A stretch of DNA of 64,000 bases from Pelecanus crispus (GCF_030463565.1 NC_134655.1:3360372-3424371); one strand, 5' to 3'. Positions 13,630 through 25,400 are shown, counted from the stretch's first letter. Program-made: numbers and translations. The notes: generated by a model not told the origin, from the sequence alone.

Positions 13630-14760
13630 TGAGACCTGATGAGGGGGTATCCACGGTGGGGGAGAGACGCTCTGAGGGGAGAGACCTGCTGAGGGGGTAT
13701 CCATGGTGGGGGAGAGACTCTCTGAGGGGGTATCCATGGTGGGGGAGAGACGCTCTGAGGGGAGAGACCTGCTGAGGGGGTATCCATGGTGGGGGAGAGA
13801 CTCTCTGAGGGGGTATCCATGGTGGGGGAGAGACTCTCTGAGGGGACAGACCTGCTGAGGGGGTATCCATGGTGGGGGAGAGACTCTCTGAGGGGGTATC
13901 CATGGTGGGGGAGAGACACTCTGAGGGGAGAGACCTGCTGAGGGGGTATCCATGGTGGGGGAGAGACTCTCTGAGGGGGTATCCATGGTGGGGGAGAGAC
14001 GCTCTGAGGGGAGAGACCTGCTGAGGGGATACCCACCATGGGGTAGCCTTGCTGAGGGGAGACCTGCTGAGGGGAGAGACCTGCTGAGAGAAGACTTAAT
14101 GAGGGAAGAGCGCGCTGAGGGAAGACTTGCTGAGGGGAGAGACCTGTTGAGGGGAGACCCACCATGGGGTAGCCTTGCTGAGGGGAGAGACTTGCTGAGG
14201 GGAGAGACCTGCTGAAAGAAGACTTGATGAGGGAAGAGTGCACTGAGGGGAGAGACCTGCTGAGGGGAGAGACCTGCTGAGGGGAGACCCACCATGGGGT
14301 AGCCTTGCTGAGGGGAGAGACCTGCTGAGGGGAGAGACCCGCTGAGGGGAGACCCACCATGGGATAGCCTTGCTGAGGGGAGAGACTTGCTGAGGGGAGA
14401 GACCTGCTGAAAGAAGACTTGATGAGGGAAGAGTGCGCTGAGGGAAGACTTGCTGAGGGGAGAGACCTGCTGAGGGGAGAGACCCGCTGAGGGGAGACCC
14501 ACCATGGGATAGCCTTGCTGAGGGGAGACCCACCATGGGGTAGCCTTGCTGAGGGGAGAGACTTGCTGAGGGGAGAGACCTGCTGAAAGAAGACTTGATG
14601 AGGGAAGAGACTCGCTGAGGGGAGAGACCCCCTGAGGGGATACCCACCATGGGGGGGACCCACTGAGGGGATACCCACTGGGGGAGAGGCCGCACTGAGA
14701 GGGGACCCACTGCGGGGATACACCGTGAGGGAGACCCGCTGAGGGGGGCACGACCGATAC
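13630..14760. repeat. G/purine-rich minisatellite with two sub-blocks
   Basis: A tandem array of about 1.1 kb. In the left block the string TATCCATGGTGGGGG (first copy TATCCACGGT) starts at 13648, 13698, 13731, 13781, 13814, 13864, 13897, 13947 and 13980. The steps alternate strictly 50 and 33 bp, so the higher-order unit is 83 bp, with about 4.6 copies ending near 14030. The right block (14030-14760) is built on a roughly 17-bp unit GAGGGGAGAGACCTGCT, interspersed with GACCCACCATGGGGTAGCCT units and GAAAGAAGACTTGATGAGGG units. It decays towards 14.76 kb. The plus strand is strongly G-rich and the minus strand C-rich. It ends against the FGF16 CpG island. Confidence 0.95.
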
Positions 14761-14769
14761 CTCAGCCCT

Positions 14770-15720
14770 GGCCGCTGCCCCCCCTGAAGGAGCCGCTGCG
14801 GCCCGGGGCGCCTCCAGCAGCAGCGCGGGCTGGTGGCCGGCGGGCAATTTCGGGCGTTTGCCTGTGGTTCTCCCTGACACGAAGGAAGGCGTGGACGACA
14901 CCTTACTTCAGGGACATGGCACCCACGGCTGCCCACCACCGCCCCCCCCCACCAGCTCCCCGCCGGCCGCCCCGCTCCCAGCGCCCAGGGCGGGCGGCGG
15001 CGCGAGCAGCAGCGCCGCCTGGCGGGCAGGGCGGGGAGCGGAGGGGGCGGCCGGGGCGCGGGGGCGGCGGCGCCGGCCCTTCCCTGCCCTCCCCTCCCCT
15101 CGCCGCCGCCCGCCCGGGCCTGCCCGGGTTCGCGTCCCCCCCGGCCCGCCCCGCACGTCTCCCCGAGCCCGGCTCCGTCTGTCTGCAGCGCGGCCGGCAG
15201 CTGCCGTTACAGATACGGTGCCGGCGGGCCGGGGAGAGCGCGGAAACACCTGTTTCCAAGATGGGGAAGGTGGGGAGGGAGCCCGCGGCGGGGCCGGCCA
15301 GCGCCGCTCGCCCTCCCTTCACCTCCCGCCGCCTGTAAACCCGGCCCTACAGCCCCGCGGGAGCGCTTTTCAAAAAAAAGATGCCTTTCGATTTTTACAC
15401 GTTCACCTGAAAAACGCCTCTCGAGCCCTCTCCTCACGTGTTATTTTTTCCACCGTGGTCGGTTTGGGGGGGGGGCACAGCCGGGGCTGAGGCGGCGGCG
15501 GCCCTGACAGAGCGGCGGCCCCGAGAGGGCCGGCCCGAGCCGCCGCCTCCCTGCCGGGCCCGGGGGGGACGCGGCCGCGGGGGGACGCCCGCCGAGGAGG
15601 GGCGGGAGAGGGCCGGGGGCCGCCGGCGGTGCGGGGGAGCCGGGGCGGGAGCCGGCAGCGCCGCATCCCCGGCTGCGTGCGGGGGCTCCATGATTTCATC
15701 GGCGGCTTCGCGGGGACCTG
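14770..15720. promoter_or_regulatory. CpG island upstream of FGF16
   Basis: By eye this is one of the most GC- and CpG-dense stretches of the window: long runs of GGCGGC, CGCCGC and GCGCGG. It lies 0.4-1.4 kb upstream of the FGF16 start codon. All frames on both strands stay open by composition, so open frames here are not evidence of protein. It may act as an upstream or bidirectional promoter or an enhancer for FGF16. A second CpG-rich segment covers the 5' UTR and exon 1 (about 16010-16500). Confidence 0.8.
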
Positions 15721-15766
15721 CCAAGAGCTGTTATGCCTCACTGCGATGTGTAGCTTTTTCCTGCCA

Positions 15767-15895
15767 TTTTTTTTTTTTTTCATAATAAAAAGAGGGAGTG
15801 AAGCTGGCTTTTTTTCCTCTTCCAAAAAAAAAAAAGAAGCCAAATGGATCAGAGAAGGGGGGGGGGGGAGGGAAAGAAAAAAAAAAAAAAAAAAG
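15767..15895. repeat. Homopolymer-rich spacer between CpG island and core promoter
   Basis: Within 130 bp there are a 14-T run (15767-15780), an A run near 15824-15834, a G run near 15858-15869 and a long A run near 15877-15894. Such tracts stiffen DNA and tend to exclude nucleosomes. Here they sit just upstream of the CCAAT/TATA promoter. They are also likely to be length-polymorphic and prone to sequencing error. Confidence 0.85.
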
Positions 15896-15942
15896 CAATA
15901 GCCAAAGGGGATGCCAGTGAGGTGTGGCTTGCATTTAAATAT

Positions 15943-15981
15943 CCAATATGTCAATGTAAGGGGAGTGTGTACGTATATAAA
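15943..15981 (+). promoter_or_regulatory. FGF16: Predicted FGF16 core promoter (CCAAT and TATA box)
   Basis: CCAAT at 15943-15947 lies 31 bp upstream of TATATAAA at 15974-15981. Normal TATA geometry puts the transcription start near 16003-16008, giving a 5' UTR of about 140 nt before the ATG at 16144. The AT-rich segment of about 90 bp (15905-15990) stands out between two GC-rich regions. An AGGTGTGG string at about 15920 resembles a T-box half-site, but this is weak. The start site is inferred, not observed. Confidence 0.6.
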
Positions 15982-16017
15982 GTGCAGCTTGCATCCGACC
16001 GCGGGACACATCCCGCT

Positions 16018-16092
16018 ATGGGAGGCGCGGGCAGCGCGGGGCCGGGCCGGGGCCGGCAGCGCGGGGCCGGGCGGCCGCAGCCCGCGCTCTGA
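16018..16092 (+). other. Possible upstream ORF in the FGF16 5' UTR
   Basis: An ATG at 16018 opens 24 codons of Gly/Arg/Pro-rich sequence ending at TGA 16090-16092, 51 nt before the FGF16 start codon. If transcription starts near 16005, the uORF start would be only about 12 nt from the cap and often skipped. If the start is further upstream, it could dampen FGF16 translation. No homology is claimed. Confidence 0.4.
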
Positions 16093-16143
16093 GGGGGCCG
16101 CTCCGCTCCGCTCCGCGCCGCGCCGCGCCCGCCCGCGGGCCCC

Positions 16144-16420
16144 ATGGCCGAGGTGGGCGGCTTCCTGGGCGCGCTGGACCCCGACCTGCACGGCTTCCCC
16201 CCCGCGCTGGGCGCCGGGCTGCCCCTCGCCGACTCCCCCGGTTTCCTCAACGAGCGGCTGGGGCAGATCGAGGGGCGGCTGCAGCGGGGCTCGCCCACCG
16301 ACTTCGCTCACCTCAAGGGCATCCTGCGGCGGCGGCAGCTCTACTGCCGCACCGGCTTCCACCTGGAGATCTTCCCCAACGGCACGGTGCACGGCACCCG
16401 GCAGGACCACAGCCGCTTCG
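16144..16420 (+). CDS. FGF16: FGF16 coding exon 1
   Basis: 277 nt encoding residues 1-92 plus the first base of Gly93. It ends at TTCG|GTGAGG, so the donor is at 16421. It is very GC-rich, like its surroundings, in contrast to exons 2 and 3. The variable N-terminus is rich in Leu, Gly, Pro and Ala. Confidence 0.97.
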
Positions 16421-19400
16421 GTGAGGGGGCGGCGGGCCCCTGGGTGGGTGCCCGGGTGGGTGCTTGGGTGCCCGGCCGGGGAGCAGGTGCCCCGCGCCAC
16501 AGAACTAATTACCCCGCTAATATAAATCATCCCGGGACGGATATAATTAGGCTCCTAAACAAATGCCCTCACTCCCCAGCGATGCGGGATTTTTTATTTC
16601 GAATTTCCTACTCTCCCGGCGCTCAAGCCCTTCTGCAGGTGCACAAAAACGTGCCTTAGCCGGGGGGGGGGGGGAGGATTAAATAAAAAATATTAAAATT
16701 TAAAAGGGGAGGGGTGGCCAGCTCTAGCTGTGCCTCTGAAGTTAGCGGTGAGGGAGGCGGAAGAAAGGAGGGAGCGCACTGGAAAAAGAAATTCCTAGCT
16801 TTTTTCGTTTGTTTGGGTGGGTTGGTTTTTTTTTTCCCCTCCTCCTTTTCTTTTCTTTTTTTTTTTTTTTTTTTTTTTTGGCCTCCGCAGATATTTGCGA
16901 GCCGATTTCTTTTACTTGCATGAATCGCACTAGAAAAGCGTCTTCCCCAAAGCGGGCAGGGATCGGTTGGCTGGATGGGTGTCAGAAGCTCGGTTTGGGG
17001 AGGTTGTTGGAAAGGGAAGGGGAAGCTTGGAGGGGGAAAAACGCTTGGGGGACCTCAGGGAGAAAGGAGAAGATGGAACAATAGGCAGAGCACCGTGGAT
17101 TTACCTTGCTGCCCGGGATACAGCTGGAAGACTGCAGCGCCTGTATCAGTGTCACACGAGAGCAGGGATCTCTAATGAGACTGTATGTAATCTTCAAAAA
17201 ATGCATCCCAAGCCACAGGCGAAGAAGTACAGTAAGTTTGAGCACAGCTAAGAAAAATTCCCGCTACTTCAGCATCTAGTGCAGGTGTCTGTGTAAGCTA
17301 TCAACAAGTCCCATGCCAGTGATCTCAGCAGTGTTGTCAACAGGTTGCAAGGAGCGCTCGCAAGACTTTTTATAGTTTTCAAGTGATTTAACTCCTCAGT
17401 GAAAGGAATTCTTTTTTTTTTTTTTTTTGCCTTTAATTCTTTGCAACCGGTTCTTTCTGATACTTCAGGAACGCTGCTGCTGCTCTTGTTGGTAGTTTAA
17501 GGCAGGTTTTTGGAACAATTGGAGAAGCTTATCTGCGTACTGCGCTTTCCATAAACACCAGGTGTGTGCATAGCATGTCCCTGCCTTAATCAACAAGAAA
17601 GTCATAACCTGCAGGTCAGAGTCAGGTACTAATAGGCTCGTGGGGCAAGCGTTCTTTAATTACCTCCCGAAAGACACGCATCTCTTAACCTTTCATGCTG
17701 CGATACGTGATGGGTTTCCACGTTAAACTGAAAGCAAACCCATTGCATCTGCTTGGTTTTAGTTCAATCTGCCACGTAGTATTTCTATCAGTCCTTTTTA
17801 CTTATCTTTATCCAAGTAAACAGCCAGTTTCAAATGGCAGCATTTTGTCTCGGCTCTGTTTTTTTATAAAGAGCAAGTAAAATTAGTGTATTTCCAAACA
17901 AACTTTGGAAAACTGCGTTAAATGGGCTAAAACTTTTCATGAATTTTGCACGCTTAAGTCACACGGTGCGTTCAATAAATCGAAACACTGGCATTCCCTA
18001 AGTGTTTTAGCAGTCAGCATCCAGCTACGTAAACTAGACCAGACTTCAGATATAAAATATTATAGTTTTCTGCTTCAGGGTTTTCCCAGAGGCAGTGTAA
18101 AATAAATAGTTATTTGTTGTAATTGCAAGACAAAGCCCCAAAGGATTAGACTGGAATCCTCGTGTTCAGATAAAGTTGGACTAAACCTCGCTTCAGCAGA
18201 GACTCAAAGCAATAACGTATTGGCACGCAGTATTCACCATCTGCATTCAGTAGCCATGAATATTTAAATTCCAATGTTACTGGTATGGTTCGTATTAGGA
18301 TGTCATGTATCAATGCATTCCTAAATTTTGCATGCAGCAGTCAGAGAGCAGTAACTTATTACAGAAATAGGCAGCCTGCGCGATTCTGGGGAACTACAAA
18401 ACTGTGGTGAGGGATGCAGAGCTAGGCGAGGGTTTCGGGCTTGCAGCTGAAAGCTGCCTTAAATCTAGGGGCATCTGGGGAAATACTTAGAAATCCAGTG
18501 TGGTGGTTTGGTGGATCAAGCCCACAGGGCTGGAAGGTGCTCCCCGGTATCATGAGCAGATAATTAACGTGCTCCACGGACGGCTGCGACACCGCAGCAG
18601 AGGCACGTATCCAGCTGCAGATGGGATGTAGGGTGGAACCGGACTTTGCATCCCCGTCTCCTAATACTGGAAGGGGTTCAGGAAAAGACGGACAGTATCT
18701 GCACCCTCCCATGCGCAGCCATCCCAAAAGTTACCAGATGTGCAAGACATCCAAGTCCTCCAGAGAAGAAAATAAAGAGCCAGAGCCCTGGTGATGCAGA
18801 ACAGAGTACCAAGGTCCTAACGGCGAGGGCTAAGGGAGGGATTCTTTTGTACCACGGCATCCGGGGGATGCGCCCCTAGGACACAGGGGAGGTAGCAGCA
18901 TCGTCTCCCCACACTGCCTCAGCAATCACAGTGACTATTCCCTCTCATCTGTCGAGGACTGGAGCGTTCCTAAATAACACCTGTCTTCTGGAATGCGGTA
19001 TTTTATACTTGTAAAAATTCATGCAAGAACAATGGGGCGCAGCTTATTTTTCCTAAAGGAGGCTTAATGCAAAATTTGGTGGAGCCCTCCAGGATCGTTG
19101 GAAGAAAGCTCGTTCTCACAGTAGAGAAGTGCCCAGATTTGCTCTCTGAACTGGCAGCTCCGCCTAAGTCATCCCAGAAAGAATAAAGTGTTTTCAAAGA
19201 TGTATCTGCTCCCACTGCATCTGCTACAAATCTTCCTGTACAAGGAAATAAAGGACGGTCAAAATCTGGAGGGGGGTCGGACTGACATTAGTGCCCCTAC
19301 GAGAATCCTGAGAGTGAAACCAAGCTAAATTCGCCAGGAAAATCCCTGCCAGGAGGAACTGCTCCTTTTCTGCCTCGTGTCTGTTTTACAGCAGCGTTAA

Positions 19401-22400
19401 ACAAGTGACACCAACGGTGCTACTCTTAACTGCAAGCGAGGAGAGAAAAAGGCCTTGAGTTTGTACTGCAGACCAATAAAGGCAGCAAATGAAGCTCTTC
19501 TGGGGTACGAACCCGCTAATGGATCTGTAACACAGTCTCCTAGAGAAGCTGCTGAAACCTCCAGAGAAAGTTTTGCTGTAGATTTTGACATTCAGACCGC
19601 AGTGCACCTGTTGCTGAACAGTTGTTGAGGTTTTTAGCTGAAGCTTTAGGTTTGTAGCCATTAATACAACGTCTGATGTTTCTGCGCCCCTGCTCCTGAA
19701 TATAGTCATGTAAGAAGAGACAGGTGCAAGGGCTGAATTGTTCTTTGAGGGATGGTTTGTAGTAAGGCGAGAGTGTGCGGGTCCGGCCACGGCAAAGCTC
19801 GGGAGATTATTCAGTGCTTTGGTGGTAAATGAATCCAGTCAGAGTCTTAATCAAATCTCTCCAAATATTATCTAGAAAGGCTGAAGGAACAAACAGAATG
19901 ACTAATCAAAGAGTGAAAAAAGAGGCAAGTCCTCCAAGAAAAAAGAAAAAGGAAAAAAAAACCCCATGTTCTACCACAAAAACACACCGCTACAATTGGA
20001 AAGCAAATTCTTGAGCTGGCCCCAGTGGCCGCTCCCTGTGCTGCTAGAGATCAGATGTACAAAGCTGCAATTTTGTCTTAGCAATTGGAGTGAGTTAAGG
20101 ACAGGATGGATATCCGCCCACATTTTTTCAGCCTTCACTCCGTCTCCTGACTTTTGAGGGTTTAAGTTACGTTCTTAATGCTATTTCAACATAGTCGTCT
20201 TCCGTGCGTGTCTCTAAGTGCCACTCAAAGATCAGAAAAGGGGAATATTGCAAGGGCCATTGTCAGAAGAGATTGTCACAGGCACACCTTGAAGAAACTT
20301 CGTTTGCAAAACCAGCAAGTATTCACCCGCTGCGCACCAGATGAGGGATTTCTCACCCACCTGCTCAGAGAGGGGAGATGCTGATGCTGCTCCTGGGTTG
20401 CTCCTTACCAGGTCTTTGAAGACCTGGGTCCACATACCACGTACAGAGCGTGCTTGTGGGTATACTCAAGAAAAGCTCTTGGTTTCCCTGCCCCAGACAT
20501 CCCTCAGTTTCTAAATGGGACCAGCAGCATTTTCCTGCTTCCCAGGGGTGACAGAAGACAAATTAAAAAACCCAATATGCTGGTGCTGAGGACTGTGTTT
20601 GTACCTATACGAAGGTCGATCAGCTGCTCTCCAGTTATCAGATATTGCTCACTTGAACATCCACTTGTCTCCAGCCAGGGAAAGACTGCCCCGTTTCTGG
20701 GTATCCCTGTACTCCTCCTTTCCCCCTGTATTACTTTTCACACACTCTCTAGTTGTTGTCAATCTTCCTTCACTCCCTCCTTTTCGCACAGTGGCTGTCA
20801 TCATTTCTGTCCTGCAGATGGGAAAATGGAAGCACGCAGCAGTTCCGTAACTCCCTCCACGTGTCAGAACTGGTGGGTAGCGGAGGCAGAAGACCACCCC
20901 TCATCCCACGCCTCTTCCCTCCCTATTCATGCTTCCTTTCAGATAAGAAACCACAATAACTACCAGGGAGCGAGCAGAGCAGAGCCAGGGTCCTGGTTTG
21001 CCTGCCTGGCTTGGGAGGGCTGCCTTCCCTGCCTGCACTGCCTGCTCCTGGGGTTTCTGAAGGCAAGATGTGTCCCCAGGCCGGGGCGTGTAGCTGGGCA
21101 TATTTCAGCCTGGAAAATGTCTGCACTGGTCCATAAAGCATGTTTTCTGTCGTTTGCTTCCCTGTTTGGCTCGAGGAATTGCTGCTCCCAAGTCCATATT
21201 TCATCTCCCCCCGCACCGGCTGGCTGCAGGGAGGGCTGGATTCGATGCACGAGCCCCAGAGCAGGCAGGGCAAAAGGAGGACAAAAAGTCTGATATAAGG
21301 TAGGAAGAATTAATTCTTGCACCCAGCTTAGCTGCCAGCATCTGACTGACGAGTCCGCGTTGAGCAAAGGGGCCAGAGGTGGCCATCGCTGTCTGGTCTG
21401 TCCTATATTTAGGCGGTGACGCAGTTATCCTCTGAGAGTTCCTCTCACCCGCGCCTGGCCGAGCAGAAGGCACATGAGGGGTGACCGGGAGCTGCGACTG
21501 CCGCTGAAGTCAGCTGGCTCAGGTGGCCGCGCGTCACACGGTGATTTTAGACTCGAGGCATACTTCTAAGAGGAGCTCTGCGAGGTAACCTGATCAGAGT
21601 GGCAATCGCTCAGGACTGGCCGGTTTGGGAGCTATATTAAGAGACCTGGAGCCACGCTAAAGGTTAGAGCGACTTTGTCCTCCTGTCAATGCAGGTGTCT
21701 TGTCCAGTCATTAGATGGGATGGTCAAGACCCTCTTCCTTCCTCTGCTGCTACCTCCCAGCTAATTAATTCCACACCGGACATGGGCAAAGACTGCCCGT
21801 GACCTCTAGCGTGTGGTGCCCAGAGTCTAACACAGTCCCACTAATGCCTTTGGGAGGTTTTCCTGTGAAGTTGGAAGGTCTCCACCACTTGCGAAGTCGG
21901 CTTTGTTCAAACTGGTTAAAAACGCACCTACCTGGGGGCCGTTTGGTTTTAAGTGCTTCACCAAGGGTTCTCCTATTCCACATCTTTCCTCCATCAAAAC
22001 AGCTGCCGTCCCCCTTACTGGCAGCCGGGGTGCAGCAGGCAGTGTGGCAGACCCTGCTAATTTCTTTGCCTGAGGAAATGAGGCTGCCCCTCATTATTTA
22101 AAGTGTCCGACACCATCGTTGTAGGCTGAAGCCCACAGGTAAAACGATTGCTCTCGCAGGGCCGGGGACGGTGAGGACTGATGCTGCTGGACCGGGAAGG
22201 GGCTGGCACGAGGCCGGGGCAGGCAGCAGGACATACAGGGCAGGAGGGGGGTTCTGGCAGGGGGTGACGGAGGAAGGACCGGCAGCTCCCCGGCTCCGAA
22301 GGCTGCAGATGAAGGTGCATTTCTACCTGCGTGTCTTTGAAGCTGGGTTTTATCCCTGCGGCTTGTATATACTTTTGGGGGCAGCAAGTACCCCACTGGA

Positions 22401-25400
22401 GTGCCAGGATGAAGGTGGCCCTCACAGACATCTCTCCTACTGCTTTTTACTTATTTTTATTGACCTCATCACTTTTAAACCTGTGGGAATATCATCTCAA
22501 TCCAGAAACCCCATGGCAACATAAATCACTCTCCTTTTGGCGAAGAATAAAACCCGGTGTGGTAAAAGCCTTCTGAAATCTCTAGTGGGCCAGGCACAAG
22601 TTTCTACATCTGTCTTCTTGGTGAGAGTTAGGGGGAAAAAAAATAAAAACAACCCAAAGACCAAAACAAGAAAACCTAGGAAACCTTTTCTTGTTAGCAA
22701 AGGTAATTGCTCTTGGGCAAGTCAAATTCACAATGCTGGGGAGAAGCCTAGAGTGGAAGTCAGAGATTGCACGCGTATGGGACTATAGATTTAAGAACTG
22801 TGTCGTTGTAAATAAGAAAAATGGGATCTGTAGGAAGCTCTGCAAAGGCTGGGAAAGGCTGGTTCACGTTTGTCACTGGAGCCTGGTGTTGGTTTTATCC
22901 TCTGTATGATTTGGACTTCTTTTCTGTTTTAGGGATTTTGGAGTTTATTAGCCTGGCAGTGGGGCTGGTGAGCATCCGTGGGGTGGACTCAGGACTCTAC
23001 CTCGGCATGAATGAGAGAGGCGAGCTGTATGGGTCGGTAAGTTTAAGGTTTTGTGCCGATTACAACACTGTATCAGACACAGCAATACATTGGTGTCACA
23101 AGCTGTGTCTCTCACAGGCCTCCCAAGTCCTTGGGCTCCATCCTACCCGCGATGCCGCTGTTGTTATAACATAAATTATATATATATGAAATAGGGTTGC
23201 GGAGGGAGGTTACACTCGTGCGGCGAGAGCCCGTGGTGGTGCCCAGCCCCTGGACACCACTTGGGGCCGTGCCGGGGGAGCTGGGGGGGCTTACCGAGGT
23301 TTTGCCTTTCAGAACCGTGTGGCAATGGCCAGCTAAAGGCAGAAGGGGAATTTGGCATAAAACCAGGGGCTACTCGTGTTTTCATTGCCTGAGTAACACA
23401 TCAATTTTATTCTCCACGTGATCAGGATCTGCACCCATCTGCAGATTTTACACTTCTATTAGAGCTTTTTAACTAGTGGAAGCTGAAGTTGTGGTCTGAG
23501 TGTTATTTTATTACAACATTGTCTACAACTCCTTTTAGGACTTTAGGGGAGTTGCTCATAATTTTCTAGAAGTGCCCTTTTAAGACTAAAATTTTCCGTG
23601 TTTTGCCAAAAACCAAGTGTAAACCCCTTGTTAGTTTTATTACTCCACATAAACTCCTGAATACCTATAAACTCTTCCTAACATCACCTCAAGCAGATTC
23701 TGCCTCATCCTGTGCTGCTGTGGGATGGAGAAAGCAGAAGACGCCCTGTTTCCCATCCAGGGTCAGGTTTCTAGTGGCAGCTTGCGAATTTGTGGTTTGT
23801 CCCCTTGGTTTGGGCCATGCCCTTGGAGCCGTGGCTCGCGGGTTGTGCTGCCGCAGCCGGGACCAGCTCAGGTCCACCTCGCTGCTTTTCTGCCCAACGT
23901 TACCCAACCTGCACCGCCCTGTAAACCACTTTGAACCCGGGCAGGTGCTCTGATGAGCCAGCCCCAAAAAAGAGAGCGTACCTCAGGGTTTTGCTGGATG
24001 AATCACCGGCACATGGAGCGAATGCTTCTGCGGAACTCAGCCAGGACTGCGGGGAAGGGGTGCTGTGAAGAGCTTTGGCATCACAGGCAAAGTCTCCATC
24101 AGCCTGAAGAGAGCCAAGCTCTCCTCTGCTTCTTTCTATTTAATTAAGTGTTAAGACTTGTCATCAAAATGTCAGGTCTTAACAACTGGGTAGAGGTGCT
24201 TCCTACAGGTTAATTTAACTCAATTCCTAATTATTTAACTCAGCTCAATATAAAATAGTTATTTCTAGTTAGCTAGAAGAATCACTTCTATTTTGAAAAA
24301 TTAATTGCATTCTAGATAGGCATTTTTAAGTTTCCTTTTCTGTAGCTGCTGCACTTTGGTGCTTTTTCTTCAGGTGCCCCATTGCCTTTAATTTGACCCA
24401 CCACCTGTGTGTGATTTTTTTAAATGCCTCTTTCTAGATCACAGCACTACCCTACGTGAGGATACTGATTTTTAAGGATGGATCACCATCAATTTAAAAT
24501 TAAATAAAATAAACCAGTTTTAAACAAAAGCGGAAGGCACGTAATTCCTCTAACCCAATCAGATCAATCTCATAGCGTAGAAATTCAAACTCGTGATCTC
24601 TGCATATAGAGAAGCCTTCAGAAAGCCTTTGCTTCGCAAACAGTAACAGTAAACCACAAGTTTCTGTCATCTTTTCTTCTCCCATTCCCATCTGAGACTG
24701 CCACAGACCCTTTCGGTATTTAACTGATGTTTATATGAGATAATCAAATACTAGCATGCACCCACAACTGTTCTTTTTCCACTTCACTTCTGTAATAACA
24801 TCTACCCCAAACAAAAGTTAAATGCTGAGACAGCGGTTAAATTACAAATGGGCAAGACAGATAAAAAGTAAAATCACCAGGAATCCATAAAACACAAAAA
24901 AAAATCCTAAAGCACGCTTCAGAAAGCAGGGCTGGAGCCTACAACTGTGCAGCAGCACCTCTCCTGTCAAACCCCAAGGCTGCTCGGCAGCTCCTGGAGT
25001 CGCAGCTTTTCCTTGTGCCTGCTGAAAAGGAGGATGCAAGCCTGCGTATTCCCGTCTGTGCTCTCAAGCCCTGCAGCTCTGATCATGAATCAACAGTTTC
25101 ATGATGGGTTAATTAAATTCTAGGGCTTGCGTGCACGTTACGACGCAGAAACAAAAATAGGGTAACATTCTACAACGCTTCATCTGGAAACAGAACTGAC
25201 CTGAAGACATAATCATGGGACTTTTCTCTCTGTCATTGCATCTTGTACAGCAGACAATACACTGACTGGGCGCTGCAGGGACGCAGTCAAACCGCTGATC
25301 CAAACCGTGCAGAAGTCACGAGCCAGGTCCCCAAATAACCCTGGAGTTTTAAAATCCGGGATACATGGGCTGTACAATGATGGCTTTTCGAAATCGAAAG

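Noticed and set aside
13640-14720. CRISPR-like array
   Set aside because: The array has no unique spacers between identical repeats and lies in a vertebrate genome; it is a minisatellite.
13504-14901. Minus-strand 465-codon frame as a real Ser/Pro-rich protein gene
   Set aside because: It lies wholly in a minisatellite whose unit is not a multiple of three, two other frames are equally open, and no domain, splice site or promoter supports it. Kept only as a curiosity.
14858-15490. Plus-strand 210-codon frame in the CpG island
   Set aside because: Pro/Arg/Ala/Gly-rich composition with all six frames open; stop codons are rare in such GC-rich DNA.
15403-16530. Minus-strand 375-codon frame across the FGF16 promoter and exon 1
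   Set aside because: It is the antisense shadow of CpG-rich DNA and FGF16 exon 1, includes homopolymer-encoded stretches and has no known domain.
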